Shown in pieces: positions 1 to 10,395 of a stretch of 64,000 nt of DNA. The notes beneath the pieces are model-generated. The model did not search any database. It had not been told where the DNA came from and was given only the letters and a program-made list of their open reading frames with translations. The position numbers and the translations under genes were made by a program. Origin of the DNA: Ophiocordyceps camponoti-saundersi (nom. inval.) (Eukaryota > Ascomycota > Sordariomycetes > Hypocreales > Ophiocordycipitaceae); NCBI GenBank assembly GCA_003339415.1, contig PDHQ01000020.1, forward strand, positions 250,500-314,499. Direction: 5' to 3'. Every line of letters begins with the position of its first letter. Positions within the stretch are counted from its first letter, which is position 1.

Positions 1-1
1 A

Positions 2-265
2 GGTCGAGCGCTCGAGATACCGCGACCGCTGACCTTGCGGCAAAGGCGGCGCATTGCTTTCAAGTGGATAATGGATGCCGTCGAAAACAAGCCATCTAGG
101 GGCAGCGGGCGTAAGCAGTTTCCCTCTCGGATCGCCAGCGAGATTATCGCCGTGGTCGAGGGGAGATCGAACGCCTGGGAAAAGAGGCGAGCCGTTCACA
201 AGCAAGGGACTACGGCGAGAGCAAACGTCGGCTCCCAGCGCAAGGCCAAGGCGAGGCATAGGTAG
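2..265 (+). CDS. RSM7: Mitochondrial small-subunit ribosomal protein uS7m, C-terminal part (5' end outside window)
   Basis: The open frame runs in from the window edge and stops at 265, so only the last 87 residues are present. It would bind the 3' major domain of the mitochondrial small-subunit rRNA. The visible part matches the C-terminal helices of the S7 family: an RQRRRIAFKWIMDA stretch, then an SRGSG loop, an ASEIIAVVEGRS helix and the closing KRRAVHKQ...ARAN motif, followed by a basic tail. In mitochondrial homologues the RRRIA..WI and EGRS..W.KR blocks sit in this order. The start and any N-terminal targeting peptide lie upstream of the window. The family call is confident; the exact gene name follows yeast usage. 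Confidence 0.82.
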   Translation, partial: GRALEIPRPLTLRQRRRIAFKWIMDAVENKPSRGSGRKQFPSRIASEIIAVVEGRSNAWEKRRAVHKQGTTARANVGSQRKAKARHR

Positions 266-1043
266 TAGATGTCAACAACTTCTTCTACGGAGGTCAAGCC
301 TTACCCGCTACTAAGGCGGCCACGTGATTCTTATCATCTCTGCTTCCCCTGCGTGGCCGGGATCGTTTGATGTGCTGGAAGCCGTATTAAGCTTTTTATT
401 GACTTTTAGCTATCTCGTCCGTCCTCCCCTGGCCCATGTCGCTGAGGCTGAGCTGCTGACGGCTCCGTCTGCCGAATATGTGAAGCGATGCACATCTACC
501 TACCTAGGTGCCTACCTTAACAGGGGTATGGCTAAAGCCACAACGGATGCCAAGGCGGCGCTATAGGGTAAGTTTGCCGGGGGTGGCTTGTTTAAGTGAT
601 ACACAGTGTAAACGGGAACAGTGTGACCTCTGCTCGGCTGGCTAGCAAAGGCAGGCCGCAAGCCGGATAGCAGTGCGGGCGGCGCTGGCACTTGCACAGG
701 GCGCACAGTACGGAGTGAGTCTCAGCCACCACCGACCAGGTAAACTAGATGCGCCGCCCCGAACCTTGCTCCCTCCTAACGGCGGGCTCCTGCTGACTGT
801 CCTCCCCGCCCACAACGCTTCTCTCCGGTTCGGATCTCCCCTCCCCCCCCCCCCCTTCGTTACCCCCCCCCCCTTCGTTAAAATAGACGCCTTTATCAAC
901 CACGATGCGTCTCGGCTGTCGACTTATCTCGATGACCTATCGCCTTGATCGAAAGAGTGAGGCGCCATCATCCGTCACCATATCCTGAATCTACCTACCT
1001 CTCTCCCCGCGACGCGCAATCATCATCCTCTTGCCCGCCCAAC
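266..1043. other. Intergenic region / promoter of the Usp gene
   Basis: I see no gene here. Two pure C runs (about 845-855 and 866-873) precede the Usp gene, a pyrimidine bias common in fungal leaders. A CTACCTACCTAGGTGCCTACC palindrome-like motif near 495-515 and a TACGGAGT element near 709 belong to short motifs that recur in other spacers of the window. The reading frame of the Usp gene stays open upstream to 945, but 1044 is the better start. Confidence 0.5.
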
Positions 1044-3334
1044 ATGGCTGGAAACCCCAGTCGACCGATGAGCATCGATGCCATGCTAGACATGGAGCGT
1101 CAGGAGGTCCTGGCCCTACTGGAGAATAAGAATCAGGGTCCCAGCTCACCAGAAAGGATACGACCTTCATCGCCTTACACGTCGGCGCCACCTCGCTCCC
1201 CCGTCCGAAGCTTGTTAGACATCGAGGAGGAGGGGCCCAGCGACACGCGCACCGCTCCCACGACGCAGGCTCCGGTGAGGAGCATGCTCGACATCGATGG
1301 ACCTGTCGTGGCCGCGACACAGCCCCCCGTGCGCAGTATGTTGGACATCGACGTCCCTTCACCTCCGCCCTCGGCCACCTTTCGGAGCTCGAGCCCCGCG
1401 TCGCCGGGACTGAACGCCCACCCCAGGTCGCCGATGTCGCCAGGCTACTTCCCGCGCAGCATGTCGGGCCCGGGACTCAGGCCCGTCGACTACGGTTCCA
1501 GGTCCGGCGGCCGCGGTGATCGAACGTCCGAGTATCAGTTCTCTGGCATCCTGTCGCATAGCAGCGGCCAGCCCAGGAGAGTGTCACAACATGGAAAGCG
1601 GTTGTCGACTGGCTCGCTCGGTGAAGCCATGCGTTCGCCCGACCTCAGCGGCCTCCAGCTTCCCGGCGAGCGGGGCAGAAATCCGTCCATCGGCAATCGC
1701 CTGGGCAACCAATCCAAGTCACCTCACGAACGATGGGAGGGAAGGTCGCATTCTCCCGCGATGTTCACGCCCGCGCTGTCGCCGAGCAAGGCCATTCTCG
1801 GCGACGGTCAGACTTTCGACATCAACAGTGCCTACCGTCGCCTCTCGGACGCGAACTTGGCCATCTCTAGTGGAAGCTTGGCCCAGCTACCACTTCGGAA
1901 GCGGACCGAGGAACTCGGCGAGGGCCGATTAATCAAGGACTACCTCGGCCCAGATGGCGAGCACCTCGAATCCAGCGACGACGAAGAGCCGCACTCGTCC
2001 GACGACGAAGACCGGGGTCGCAAGACCGCGCCAAGGACGCTGAACTCGGACGCCCGGGGTGACGGCGAGCACAGCAAGTCAAGATCACCGTCAGGTCGGG
2101 AAGAGCGGCAAAGCCTCAGCCTTCTGGCGGCGGCCGAACAAGAACGTGGGTCGAGACGGGACGCACTACGGGGCGCTTAACTTGCTAACATTGGGAGAAA
2201 GGTATCGAGTTGGCTGCCCAACAACCGGCATACAAGTACCGATCCCTCATTCCGGAACCGGAAATCAAAATCACCAACTCGGCGGGCGATACGCTGAAGC
2301 CGCCCAAGCCCGGAATCCATCCCCATACGAGCTATGACGCGGAGCCGGCGTCGGCGACGCCGTCGTGCGTGGATTCTGACGACGAGGCCGAGGACGACAT
2401 TAAGCGGGCGCAGAAGCTGGCCTTTTCCATGACGAGCATACTGACGAGCGAAGAAAAGCACCGGGCGATCCGCATCATCTATCGTGGGGAGTACAATAAG
2501 ATTGTGCAGCAAGCCGACGAAGAGAATCACAGGCTGAGAAAGTATCTGGTGGCGACGGACCTCAGCGACGAGTCGACGCATGCGCTCGAGTGGGCCATCG
2601 GTACGGTTCTACGAGACGGCGACACGCTCATCGCCATCTACTGCGTCGACGAGGAGACGGGCATCTCGACGAACGAGGAGTCGATACCCGACGACCCCAA
2701 GGCGATGAAGGAGCAGGCGGCCGCCATCAACACGGTGACGAACGCCAAGTCGAGCCCGGCACCCGTCAGCCCGGTGACGGAACTCATGAGGGCGTCGGTG
2801 CTGCACCTGCGCAACGACTCGACGGGAACGCCGGGGACGTCGCCGGCGCCGGGCGGGCGAGATCGGAATAGGGCAGACGAGGAACGGCGCCGGGCGATTC
2901 AGCAGATTACGGATAAGGTGCTGCGTCTGCTAAGGAAGACGCGGCTCCAGGTGAGGGTGATTGTGGAAGTGCTCCACTGCAAAAACCCGAGGCACCTGAT
3001 CACGGAGGTGATTGACCTGGTGAACCCGACGCTGGTCGTCATCGGAAGCCGGGGACGAAGCGCGCTCAAAGGGTGAGAGTTTCTTTCCTCGTGGATCTGA
3101 GTTGAGGGCGGGAGGAACGCGGGGAGAAACGATGCTAACGAGGCTCTCGTGGCTGGCAGTGTGATTCTGGGCTCGTTTTCCAACTACCTGGTAACGAAGA
3201 GCTCGGTGCCGGTGATGGTGGCACGAAAACGACTGCGGAAGCAGCACAAGCTCAACAAGCGAACACCGATACGGCAGATCAACAACCTCAGCAACCCAGC
3301 GGCGAGGAGCTTGGCCAATGCGAAGATCGACTGA
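1044..3334 (+). CDS. Universal stress protein (UspA-domain) family protein, large fungal form
   Basis: Model: exons 1044-2145, 2202-3072 and 3160-3334, 715 residues. The first junction joins AAAEQE/R to IELAAQQP. The second intron has a GCTAACG branch point and joins SALKG to VILGSFSNYL. The first ~370 residues are disordered, Ser/Pro-rich, and carry four copies of a short linear motif: SIDAMLDME, VRSLLDIEEE and two of VRSMLDID (residues about 10, 54, 78 and 97). The Usp fold occupies about residues 480-700. It starts at YLVATDLSDES and ends with the nucleotide-loop pattern GSRGRSALKG-VILGSFSNYL, which fits G-2x-G-9x-G-S/T. A charged insert splits the domain, as in fungal relatives. Known UspA proteins bind ATP and act in stress responses; the substrate here is unknown. 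The 1044 start is chosen over 945 because conserved-looking sequence begins there. Confidence 0.85.
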
Positions 3335-4017
3335 AGGAGAGCGAGCGAAAAGGAAAGGACTGGGAAAGGGAATAGCGATGGTTCTGGGCTTTTGCTTCGG
3401 CAACGGGGATTTTGAAGCGAGAGGCGGCCCCTTGCATTCGAGGTGATATGGCGAGGGGGTAAAAGGGGTAGGGAGGGGTTTGGGGTTGGGGTTGGGGTAT
3501 ATGTATTTGTATCACTATTGAAGGCTGTCTGGGAGAAGAAGGGGGTAGGTGGTGAATCACTCTGCTACGAATAAACACATATATTGTGTACATGTGAGTC
3601 TTTCGTTGGCTATGAGAGAGATTGATATGGGGCCAGTATCTCGTTGAAGGATCTCGAGCAACACTTGGTGGCTTGGTGAGGTGGATTGGTGAGAAGCGAG
3701 AGAGTTGAGAGTCTATGGGCTGAGCTGCTGCTGCGGGATGTCACGAGCTGTCTGCTACCCGGAGATATGTATTTCCGCTATCGCTGTTCTGCAGAATCAT
3801 GTATTGTATTTGTAGTCTACCACGCCGCTCGTTGAGATTGGAATATCTCATCTTCCCGCTTCGCAGGCAGGCAGGCGCCTGTGCGTACATATGGATGTAT
3901 ATATTTCTGCTAACTAAGAGTCTAATCGCTATTCTGGAACCTCATGAGCTAGAGTGATGATGATCGGTTCCACTTTTCACCCACCCCGTTCACAAAGATC
4001 GTGCCCTCACCATCTCG
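3335..4017. other. Intergenic, with first copy of a 90-bp direct repeat
   Basis: This is the 3' flank of the Usp gene. It holds a GGGGTTTGGGGTTGGGGTTGGGGT run (3476-3499, written here as a G/T-rich simple repeat) and the left member of a direct repeat (3681-3769) whose partner is at 6073-6189. I see no coding potential. Confidence 0.4.
3681..3769 (+). repeat. Direct repeat copy A (partner at 6073-6189)
   Basis: The block TGGATTGGTGAGAAGCGAGA, then a GAGTTG/GAGAGTCT segment, a GCTGCTGCTG-CGGG segment and TCACGAGCTGTCTRCTA, recurs in the same order and orientation at 6073-6189. The second copy is longer because of small insertions in the CTG and G-rich parts. The pair brackets the degenerate minus-strand gene at 4018-5417. 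Confidence 0.7.
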
Positions 4018-5417
4018 TCACTCCCTCGTGGCTCCATCGTCGTCTTGCGGCTGTGGTGATGTCTTCTTTTTGCCTTGATGCGGCAGCCGTTTAGCGATTT
4101 CTTTCGCACACCAGTTCATGAGCTTTTCGTCGTCGTCTTCGATCTTCTTGTGCAGTCGTGTGATCTCCTTTTGCTGGGATGCAGCGACGTTTGAGTCGTT
4201 CGTTGGGACGTCAGCTGCCGTGTGGTCGTTGTCTGTCCTGTTGGTGTCGATGTCGGTGGCAGTATTGTCGTGTGTATCGTCATCCATCGTGGTAGCTGTC
4301 GTCGGCTGGCCTTCACGAGGATGATCATCATGAAGGCCTCGTGTTAAAGGAGTTCTTCTTTTCGAATGGTCTGCCGGTGCTTTCATCGAAGAGTCGTTTT
4401 TTATCGTCTGTTGGGATTTGGCTGGGATTTTCTCCTTTGAGGCAGGTTCCGGCTGGTGGCTTTGTCTTGTCTGCGAGACGGGTCTTCCTGTAGAGGCGTA
4501 CATACTGAGCGGCATCGTTCTGGAGACGTCCCCCAGGTTCCTCATGTGAGAGTTTTTCGTCTGCAGAATTGAGGATGAGACGCTCGCAACTCGTGTGGCC
4601 AATTATCCAGGGTGAGTCCTTGTATTATCCCATGAGAGCAACGGTGACCCTTGTCGAGTCCGCGATGGGATACAATTCGTGAACCGTTCTCGGTGATTGT
4701 TGTCGAGGTATTGAGAGCGTCATCCTCTCGTCTGACTTCATATTCCGCATCCCGCTTCTTCATCCTTGTCTGTCTCGCAAAGTCGATCTGATGAAAATTA
4801 GCATTCTGGTCAAAAGAAATGGGGATTTCGAACGAGTACAAACCGAAGCTTCTGTACGCATTTCCGCTAGGCTTTGCTCTGATCATTACTGACCGCCATA
4901 TCCGCTACCAGCCTGAATGTTCTCGTCGGAACGCGGCTTCTTCATCCTCGATTTCTCGGGCTATTTCGCGCTGTTTGGCTCGTCGTCGCTTTGCAAAAGA
5001 AGGTGATAACAATACCCTGATTAAAAATTAGTATTTTGGTTAAAAGAAAAGGGAAAAAAAGTACAAACCGGATTCTGTATGTATTTCCGTCAAATTTGAA
5101 ATCTGATGGCTGTTGTCCGGAATTATGTATGTTGCTTTGACTGGATCATGTTCTACCACGCCGCGCGTTATGGTCGGAACGCTTCCTCCTCCAATTCGAT
5201 AACATGATCTTGTTCTCTTTGCTGTTCTGTTCGACTTTTTGTTGAACGAAGGCGACCACGATGACCTGATCAAAATTAGTATTTTGGTTCAAAGAAAAAG
5301 GAAATAGTACGAACAGAAACTGAACACATCGCTTAAAGCCATGCTCGAGAATGTTCGACAGCAGCAAAAGTGACCCGAGTATCGCAAGAACCAGAGCGGT
5401 CCCAAAAGCGACGACCT
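4018..5417 (-). CDS. Putative multi-exon membrane-anchored charged protein, probably degenerate
   Basis: No family is recognised. On the minus strand an exon after an ACATAG acceptor (about 5416-5330) encodes one hydrophobic helix (VVAFGTALVLAILGSLLLL) followed by LEHGFKRC. Three intron-like units follow, with GTTTGTAC or GTTCGTAC donors, ACTAAT/GCTAAT branch points and ATCAG acceptors. Each is followed by a short Lys/Arg/Glu-rich exon. The last charged exon (4787-4649) splices in frame over a 59-bp intron to a 572-bp terminal exon (4589-4018). That exon encodes a Thr/Asp-rich low-complexity stretch ending in a short helix (KEITRLHKKIEDDDEKLMNW). The two upstream charged exons hit stops in the aligned frame, and I could not build a continuous model to a start codon. 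It could be a pseudogene, or a gene with alternative terminal exons. Confidence 0.35.
4785..5320 (-). repeat. Three tandem ~230-250 bp exon-intron units
   Basis: The block AAATTAGYATTYTGGTYMAAAG ends near 4811, 5041 and 5290 and is followed each time by an A-rich stretch and a GTACRAAC segment. On the minus strand each block is the 3' half of an intron. The exons after the acceptors align as FARQTRMKKRDAEYEVRRED, FAKRRRAKQREIAREIEDEE and a third copy STKSRTEQQREQDHVIELEE. Copies have diverged strongly, so the duplication is old. Confidence 0.6.
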
Positions 5418-5650
5418 ATGTAAGTGCCGAAAACCAGTGGTATTTTCTCTATCCCGGTCGGGGGTGGGACTTTGGGAAAGCTGATGAATGATGATTCCAT
5501 GACCTAAGAATAATGACTGTCGGTAGAAAAAAAGTTCGTCTTTCGCGATAGAAGATGTGATGTTTTAATTGAAAGTCTGAGGTGAAATGTGAATGTTTTA
5601 TTGTGAAGATGGGACGCGGATCACGATTCAGCGCAGCTGATGGGATGTGG

Positions 5651-5800
5651 TGTAGATGTCTAAAGGGGTGAAGTGAAGTAAGATCAGAGCTGATCAAGGT
5701 TGTTCAAGGGATGCAGAATATGTGTGTAGATTGTCTGGAGGAGTGAAGGATGTTCAAGGGATGGATGCAGTATGGATTGTCTGAAGGGGTGAAGTAGACT
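5651..5800 (+). repeat. Tandem repeat, ~50-bp period
   Basis: Units contain TGTTCAAGGGATG, then a GATTGTCTG/GATGTCTAA step and RGGRGTGAAG. Two full units (5701-5749 and 5751-5795) and one partial unit (5652-5673) are visible. No coding role is apparent. Confidence 0.6.
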
Positions 5801-6072
5801 GATGAGAACCGATGAGAAAAAGGGGGCACTTACAGCTGAGTGAGAGCCTCGGCGCCAGCTGGCAGCGACTACTACCTATCAGCTGCAAGTGCAACAGCTC
5901 AGGCACTCCCCAAAAAAGTGGAGGCAGCTCCGGGGAGAAGCACTGTTATTGGTCCTTATAGGGCACTGCCCAGCAACTACCTACCACTACCTACCGTAGT
6001 AGGAGTATGTATGTGGGAGCTGGAGGAGAGGAAGGAGCAAGTAGTAAGACAAGGACTTCCGGGCGAGGGTGG

Positions 6073-6189
6073 GATGGATTGGTGAGAAGCGAGAGAGAGT
6101 TGTGAGAGAGTCTCTGGGGAAGAAGCTGCTGCTGCTGCGGGGGAAAGGGAGGGGGGGGTGTCACGAGCTGTCTACTATCCGTAGATGCA
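6073..6189 (+). repeat. Direct repeat copy B (partner at 3681-3769)
   Basis: Same order of blocks as copy A, with extra GA, GCT and G-run insertions. The orientation is direct, and 2.3 kb of sequence lies between the two copies. Confidence 0.7.
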
Positions 6190-7499
6190 TCTGTGTGGAT
6201 GGGTAGAGAGCCTGAGCAAGGAAGGTTGAGACTGTGTGCGCCGCACGGTGGAGGGATGCTGCGCAGCAGTGACGGCTACATAATGTAGGGTCCTGCTAGA
6301 CAGGTCTAATGAGAGAGAGAGAGCATGTAAGAGGTAGGTTAGCAGGTAGTACCTTGCCTTTGGGCTGCAGCGCACGGACTGACGGTGCTTTTTGTGTCTC
6401 TCCAAGGAGGGGGAGCTAGGTGAGGGCGAGGTAGGTGGGCAGCTAGCTGTGCTATTCGGAGTCGAGTGTCCGTACGGATAGAGACTACGGATTATGCGGA
6501 TGAATCGTACCGGGATATGACCCTACCTCTACGGAGTACTGGGTGCCTATAGTGCAGAGAGGCCAGCAGGGACTCACACAGACATAGCTACCCATTCCTG
6601 TGTGTACGAATTCACGTGTATGGATTGTTTAAATACATACATACATACAGTAATGTGTGAATCCGGAAGCTCTGCCAACACGTTTACTGCTTGTTTCTCT
6701 ACTGAGTTGTCTACTCATCACTGAAAGACGGCAGTGAAACTGTTCGTTGTCGACAACAACGACGGGGAGGAGGTTCAGTGAATAAAGACTCCGATGTACG
6801 GATAGAGGAAGTACGAACTGCACAGCATACGCACAGTGCGTGTCTACCCACCTTCAGAAGCATGATCTGAATGAACCCCGCAGAAAGAAACAAGACGAGG
6901 TTAAGAAGCTCCCCCAAAACAGACGCCGTAGCCTCATAGGTCTAGCCGTCTAGCCGTCTAGGTAGGTACTTAGGCAAGTAGGGACTCCGTAGGTAGGCTT
7001 GAAAAGAAAACACACAGACAATGGAGTGGGGTGGGATGGGGCCGCGACATGAGAGGGAGGGGGGACTGATTGGATGCCTTATGGCGTTGCATGATTGGCC
7101 CGCCTCCAACCACCTCGAGTAGATGCTTCTTACCTTCTTTTTCGCCCCAACCTCTCGATTTCAGGGCCGCCTTTTTCGGAGGGGGCGAATGAGAGAGGTG
7201 ATGGAGGGGTGTGTGTGTGTGTGTGTGAGAGAGAGGAGGGACGGGACTCGAGCAGGGGGGGGGGGGGGGGAGGGGAATACAATTCCTAGCAGCACAAGAC
7301 CAGCAGCTGGGGATATCAGGCTCCTCCGTCAGCAACCTGACAGCAGCTTCTTGTTCTTCCCAAACCTAGGTAAGCCTGGAGGGAAAAGTGGCAGAGGAGA
7401 GGAAGAGAAAGATATAGCAGGGAAGAGCATAAAATAATGCAAACACAGAGACCATCCATCTCACTTGTTAAGAGTGAGAATGAGAGTGAGAGGGAGGCC

Positions 7500-7589
7500 G
7501 GGGGGGGGGGGGGGGGGGGGGAACAAAAAAGAGGCCCAAAAGGGAGGCACGCCAAAAAAAAAAAAAAAAGCACGACCGCCGCCCACCCC
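7500..7589 (+). repeat. Low-quality copy of the contig end left of the gap
   Basis: After a G run, the sequence GAGGCCCAAAAGGGAGGCACGCC followed by an A run and AGCA mirrors the block right of the gap (GCGGCCCAAACGGGAGGCCCGCC, then AGAAAGAAAGAAAGCA). The left copy has A in place of most of the interrupting G/C bases. It looks like the same locus read twice, with errors at a contig end. Confidence 0.55.
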
Positions 7590-7594
7590 NNNNN
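7590..7594. other. Assembly gap (5 N)
   Basis: Five Ns join CCGCCCACCCC on the left to a poly-G tract on the right. The number 5 is probably a placeholder rather than a measured size. Confidence 0.95.
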
Positions 7595-7626
7595 GGGGTG
7601 GGGGGGGGGGGGGGGGGGGGGGGGGT

Positions 7627-7705
<79 letters not shown>
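7595..7705 (+). repeat. Poly-G tract next to the gap
   Basis: The tract is almost pure G, broken only by T at 7599 and 7626. The longest uninterrupted run is 79 bases (7627-7705). On either strand it yields meaningless poly-Gly or poly-Pro open frames. Confidence 0.9.
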
Positions 7706-7706
<1 letters not shown>

Positions 7707-7858
7707 GAACGAAGAAGCGGCCCAAACGGGAGGCCCGCCAGAAGAAAGAAAGAAAGCAATTCGCTGGCTCACACCTCTTGCGCCCTCGGCCGCTCTTTTA
7801 CTGCTCCCCCCCCCCCCCTCCTCCTCTCCCCCACCACCATCATCTCTCTCCCCTCTCT

Positions 7859-7889
<31 letters not shown>

Positions 7890-8510
7890 TCCTTCTCTTC
7901 TCTTCTCTTCTCTTCTTCTGATTCACAGCCATAGCATATCATCATCTTCATCCCATCTCACAAACTCACACCCCTTTCTATCCCAGTCCCTACTTTCACA
8001 GCTCCCCTCCCCCCTGCTTTAACAGACATCTTCATTGAGCGCCTCTTTCTGTCTGCAACCTCTTTGCGACGAAACCCCTCCCCCCTCATTCCCAACATTG
8101 CGACGCCCAGCGCACACTCAAAAGCTCTCCCAGCTCGACGAAGATTCTTGCGCCTCGACTTCTTGCGAACAAAGGACGCTCTTCCATGCCTTGGTCGCTC
8201 GTGACCGTCAACAATAACGTCTCTCTCGTCAGCCTCAACGTCGCCCCCAGCAGCTACCTCGCCTCTCTGGTGGTGGTCGCCGTCTTCGTCGGCCTCTACC
8301 TACCGCGCCTCTCTTGGCGCATTGCGCGCATCGAGTCTACCGGCACCGCAACAACCTTTCTACCCTCCTACCGCCGTCAGGGTTTAATTGCCGACAAGCC
8401 GCTCCCCGTCGCGCCTCCAAGCAGACGACTAGAGCAAGGAGATCGACCACGACAGCAACAACAACTCCTCCTCCCCTCCTCCTCCTCCACCTCCGCCTCC
8501 GACGTCGGTC

Positions 8511-10395
8511 ATGGTTCCCCCTCCCGACCGTCTCGAGGCCTCCTTACAGGACTTCGAGGCCCCCGTCAGCCCGACGAGCATGCGCCACTCTTCGGCCCTC
8601 CCCAGCGAGCCCCCCATGGAAGACGGCGAGGATTCGGACACAGCTTCCGCAGGTGGCTACTCGCCCCCGGCATGGCGCAACCTAGGAAACGGCGATCGCA
8701 GCCGAGGCTTCTGGAACCCGCCCATGGCTCGCTATAGACCCTTTTCTCCCGTCTCCGACGACTGCCCGAGCGACGACGACGAGGTCCTCGAAAAGGCCAT
8801 CCGTACCCGCCTGCCTCAGGGGAGCATGAGCCCGGAAAAGGGCCGGTCGCCGAGCCCGGAGCGCGTCCGCCGGACCGTCACCGCTACCCCGGCGAGGCTG
8901 ACTACCAAGAGTCAGACGCCCAAGCTGGCCCTGGCCGAGATGGCGCCGTCGCCGCAACCGGAGAATTGTGAGTGCCGTATGCCCTCTCTACAGAAGATGT
9001 ATAGCTCTGGGGGCTGACGAAAGGCCTGGGGAATGTTTCGCAACGTCGACCAGATATCCGCTTCGCCGTCCGCGCCGAGGTCCTGCAGCGGACTCGGCCA
9101 ATCGAGGGAGCGCTCGCCTTTCTCCAGAAGCAGTATCGCTATTTCACCTCGAGCTGGGCCTCGGTCCTCACGAGCCTCGTCATCGCCCTGCTGTGCGTCT
9201 CGACGGCCAAGACGCTGGTTAAGCCGGCTGCGCCGCGGCCCGTCGGTGACCTGGTCAAGGTGGCCGGGCTGGCGCGCTCCTTCGAACCGCTCATCTACTT
9301 CTCCGAGCCGGCCGTGGCCCACGTGCGCGAGCTGCAGTCGACGAGCATCGCCATCTGGGACCTGGGCGAGTCGGTTCGCATCAGCGGCATGGCCGACGCC
9401 GGCACCATTGTCCAGAGCCTGGACGCCATCAGCGAGACGATGAAGAAACTCGTCCTTGACCTGACGAGGTTTCACACTCACGTCGATGGCGACATTGACG
9501 CGTACGATTTTGCCCTCTCTCTCTCTCTCTTTCTATGTCTCTCTCTTGTTCTTTTTATAGTTCCCTTTGTTCCTGTTGCTGACTGTAAGTTCTTCACGCC
9601 GCGAGCAGCATCCTCAACGTCATGGACTGGGCCAAGATGCACCTCAACCGGGTCAACATCCGCCCGCCGCCATCTCACCTCTCGCACGCCTACGACAACA
9701 TCCATAACCTCCTCTCAGACGCCCAAGTTCTCGAGGACGCGACGGGCGAGCCGACGCGGCTGGGAAGGCTGACAACGGCCGTCTTCGGCATGAGCAACCC
9801 GCAGCGCGAGCAGCGGATGGTGCAGCGGCTCTTCACCGCCTTCATCTCCACCCTCGAGGAGGCCATCCAGGACGAGCTAGAGCACAGCGTCAGCCTCTTC
9901 GCCCTCTTCGACGACATCGACGACCACTTCCTCCGCCTAGCCCGGTACGTGGCGCACGAGTCCTCGACCCAGGACGAGTTCCACGCCGAGCTCCTTTCCG
10001 GCCTATGGGCCAGGATGCTGGGTCCTCGGGCGGCCGAGCTGCGCAAGTTCGAGAGGAACAAGGCCCTACTCCACAACGTCAGGCAGAAGACGGTCCGGAA
10101 CAAGGGCAACCTCATCAGCCACCACGGCAAGCTCCTGACGCTCAAGTCTTCGCTCGAGTCGTTGCGCGGGAAACTCGCTTCGCATCTCGTCCGCGGCCTC
10201 AACTCTAGCACGCTCACGCTTGAGGATCAGATTCGTGGCATCGCGGGCGTGCGCGATTACCTCTCTGATATCCGTCGTCAGCAGAAGACTAAGGTTATGG
10301 AGACGCTTTACTCTATTGATCGGAGTAAGAAGTATGATCTCACGCCTGAGATTGGTCGCATCACTGCGGATGAGGAGGAAGCTGCCTCGTTATGA
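8511..10395 (+). CDS. Conserved fungal single-pass membrane protein of unknown function
   Basis: Model: exons 8511-8967, 9054-9501 and 9609-10395, 563 residues. Introns have GTGAGT and GTACGA donors, and the first has a GCTGAC branch point. The N-terminal ~150 residues are disordered, with a strongly acidic patch (DDCPSDDDE) and SPEK/SPER motifs that look like phosphosites. After the first junction comes a helix (RFAVRAEVLQRTRPIEGALAF) and one transmembrane segment (SVLTSLVIALLCVST). A long, mostly helical C-terminal region follows, with conserved-looking blocks GDLVKVAGLARSFEPLIYFSE, NVMDWAKMHLNR and KFERNKALLHNVRQKTVRNKG. I recognise it as a filamentous-fungus family without assigned function. 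The second junction restores VDGDID-A-ILNVMDW, which supports the model. Confidence 0.8.

Larger units (their letters stand above)
6190..8510. other. Long non-coding stretch: homopolymers, assembly gap, pyrimidine-rich leader
   Basis: I find no convincing gene. It contains TACA and GT microsatellites (near 6635 and 7208), a 17-G run near 7254, the gap region described separately, and a (CT)n/(TCTTC)n tract from about 7840 to 7920 that probably belongs to the leader of the gene starting at 8511. A 183-codon open frame beginning at 8186 contains one hydrophobic stretch (ASLVVVAVFVGLYL) but turns into low-complexity Arg/Ser/Pro sequence. I treat it as leader or a uORF, not a protein. Confidence 0.4.

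Noticed and set aside
945..1043. N-terminal extension of the Usp protein from the ATG at 945
   Set aside because: The extra 33 residues come from pyrimidine-rich leader sequence; family-like sequence starts at 1044.
7316..8022. Several long open frames of poly-Gly or poly-Pro spanning the G tract
   Set aside because: They are translations of homopolymer G and of Ns on both strands and in all frames; no protein information.
8186..8737. 183-codon frame with a hydrophobic stretch upstream of the 8511 gene
   Set aside because: After the first third it is low-complexity and overlaps the real coding start in another frame; a uORF is possible but not supported.
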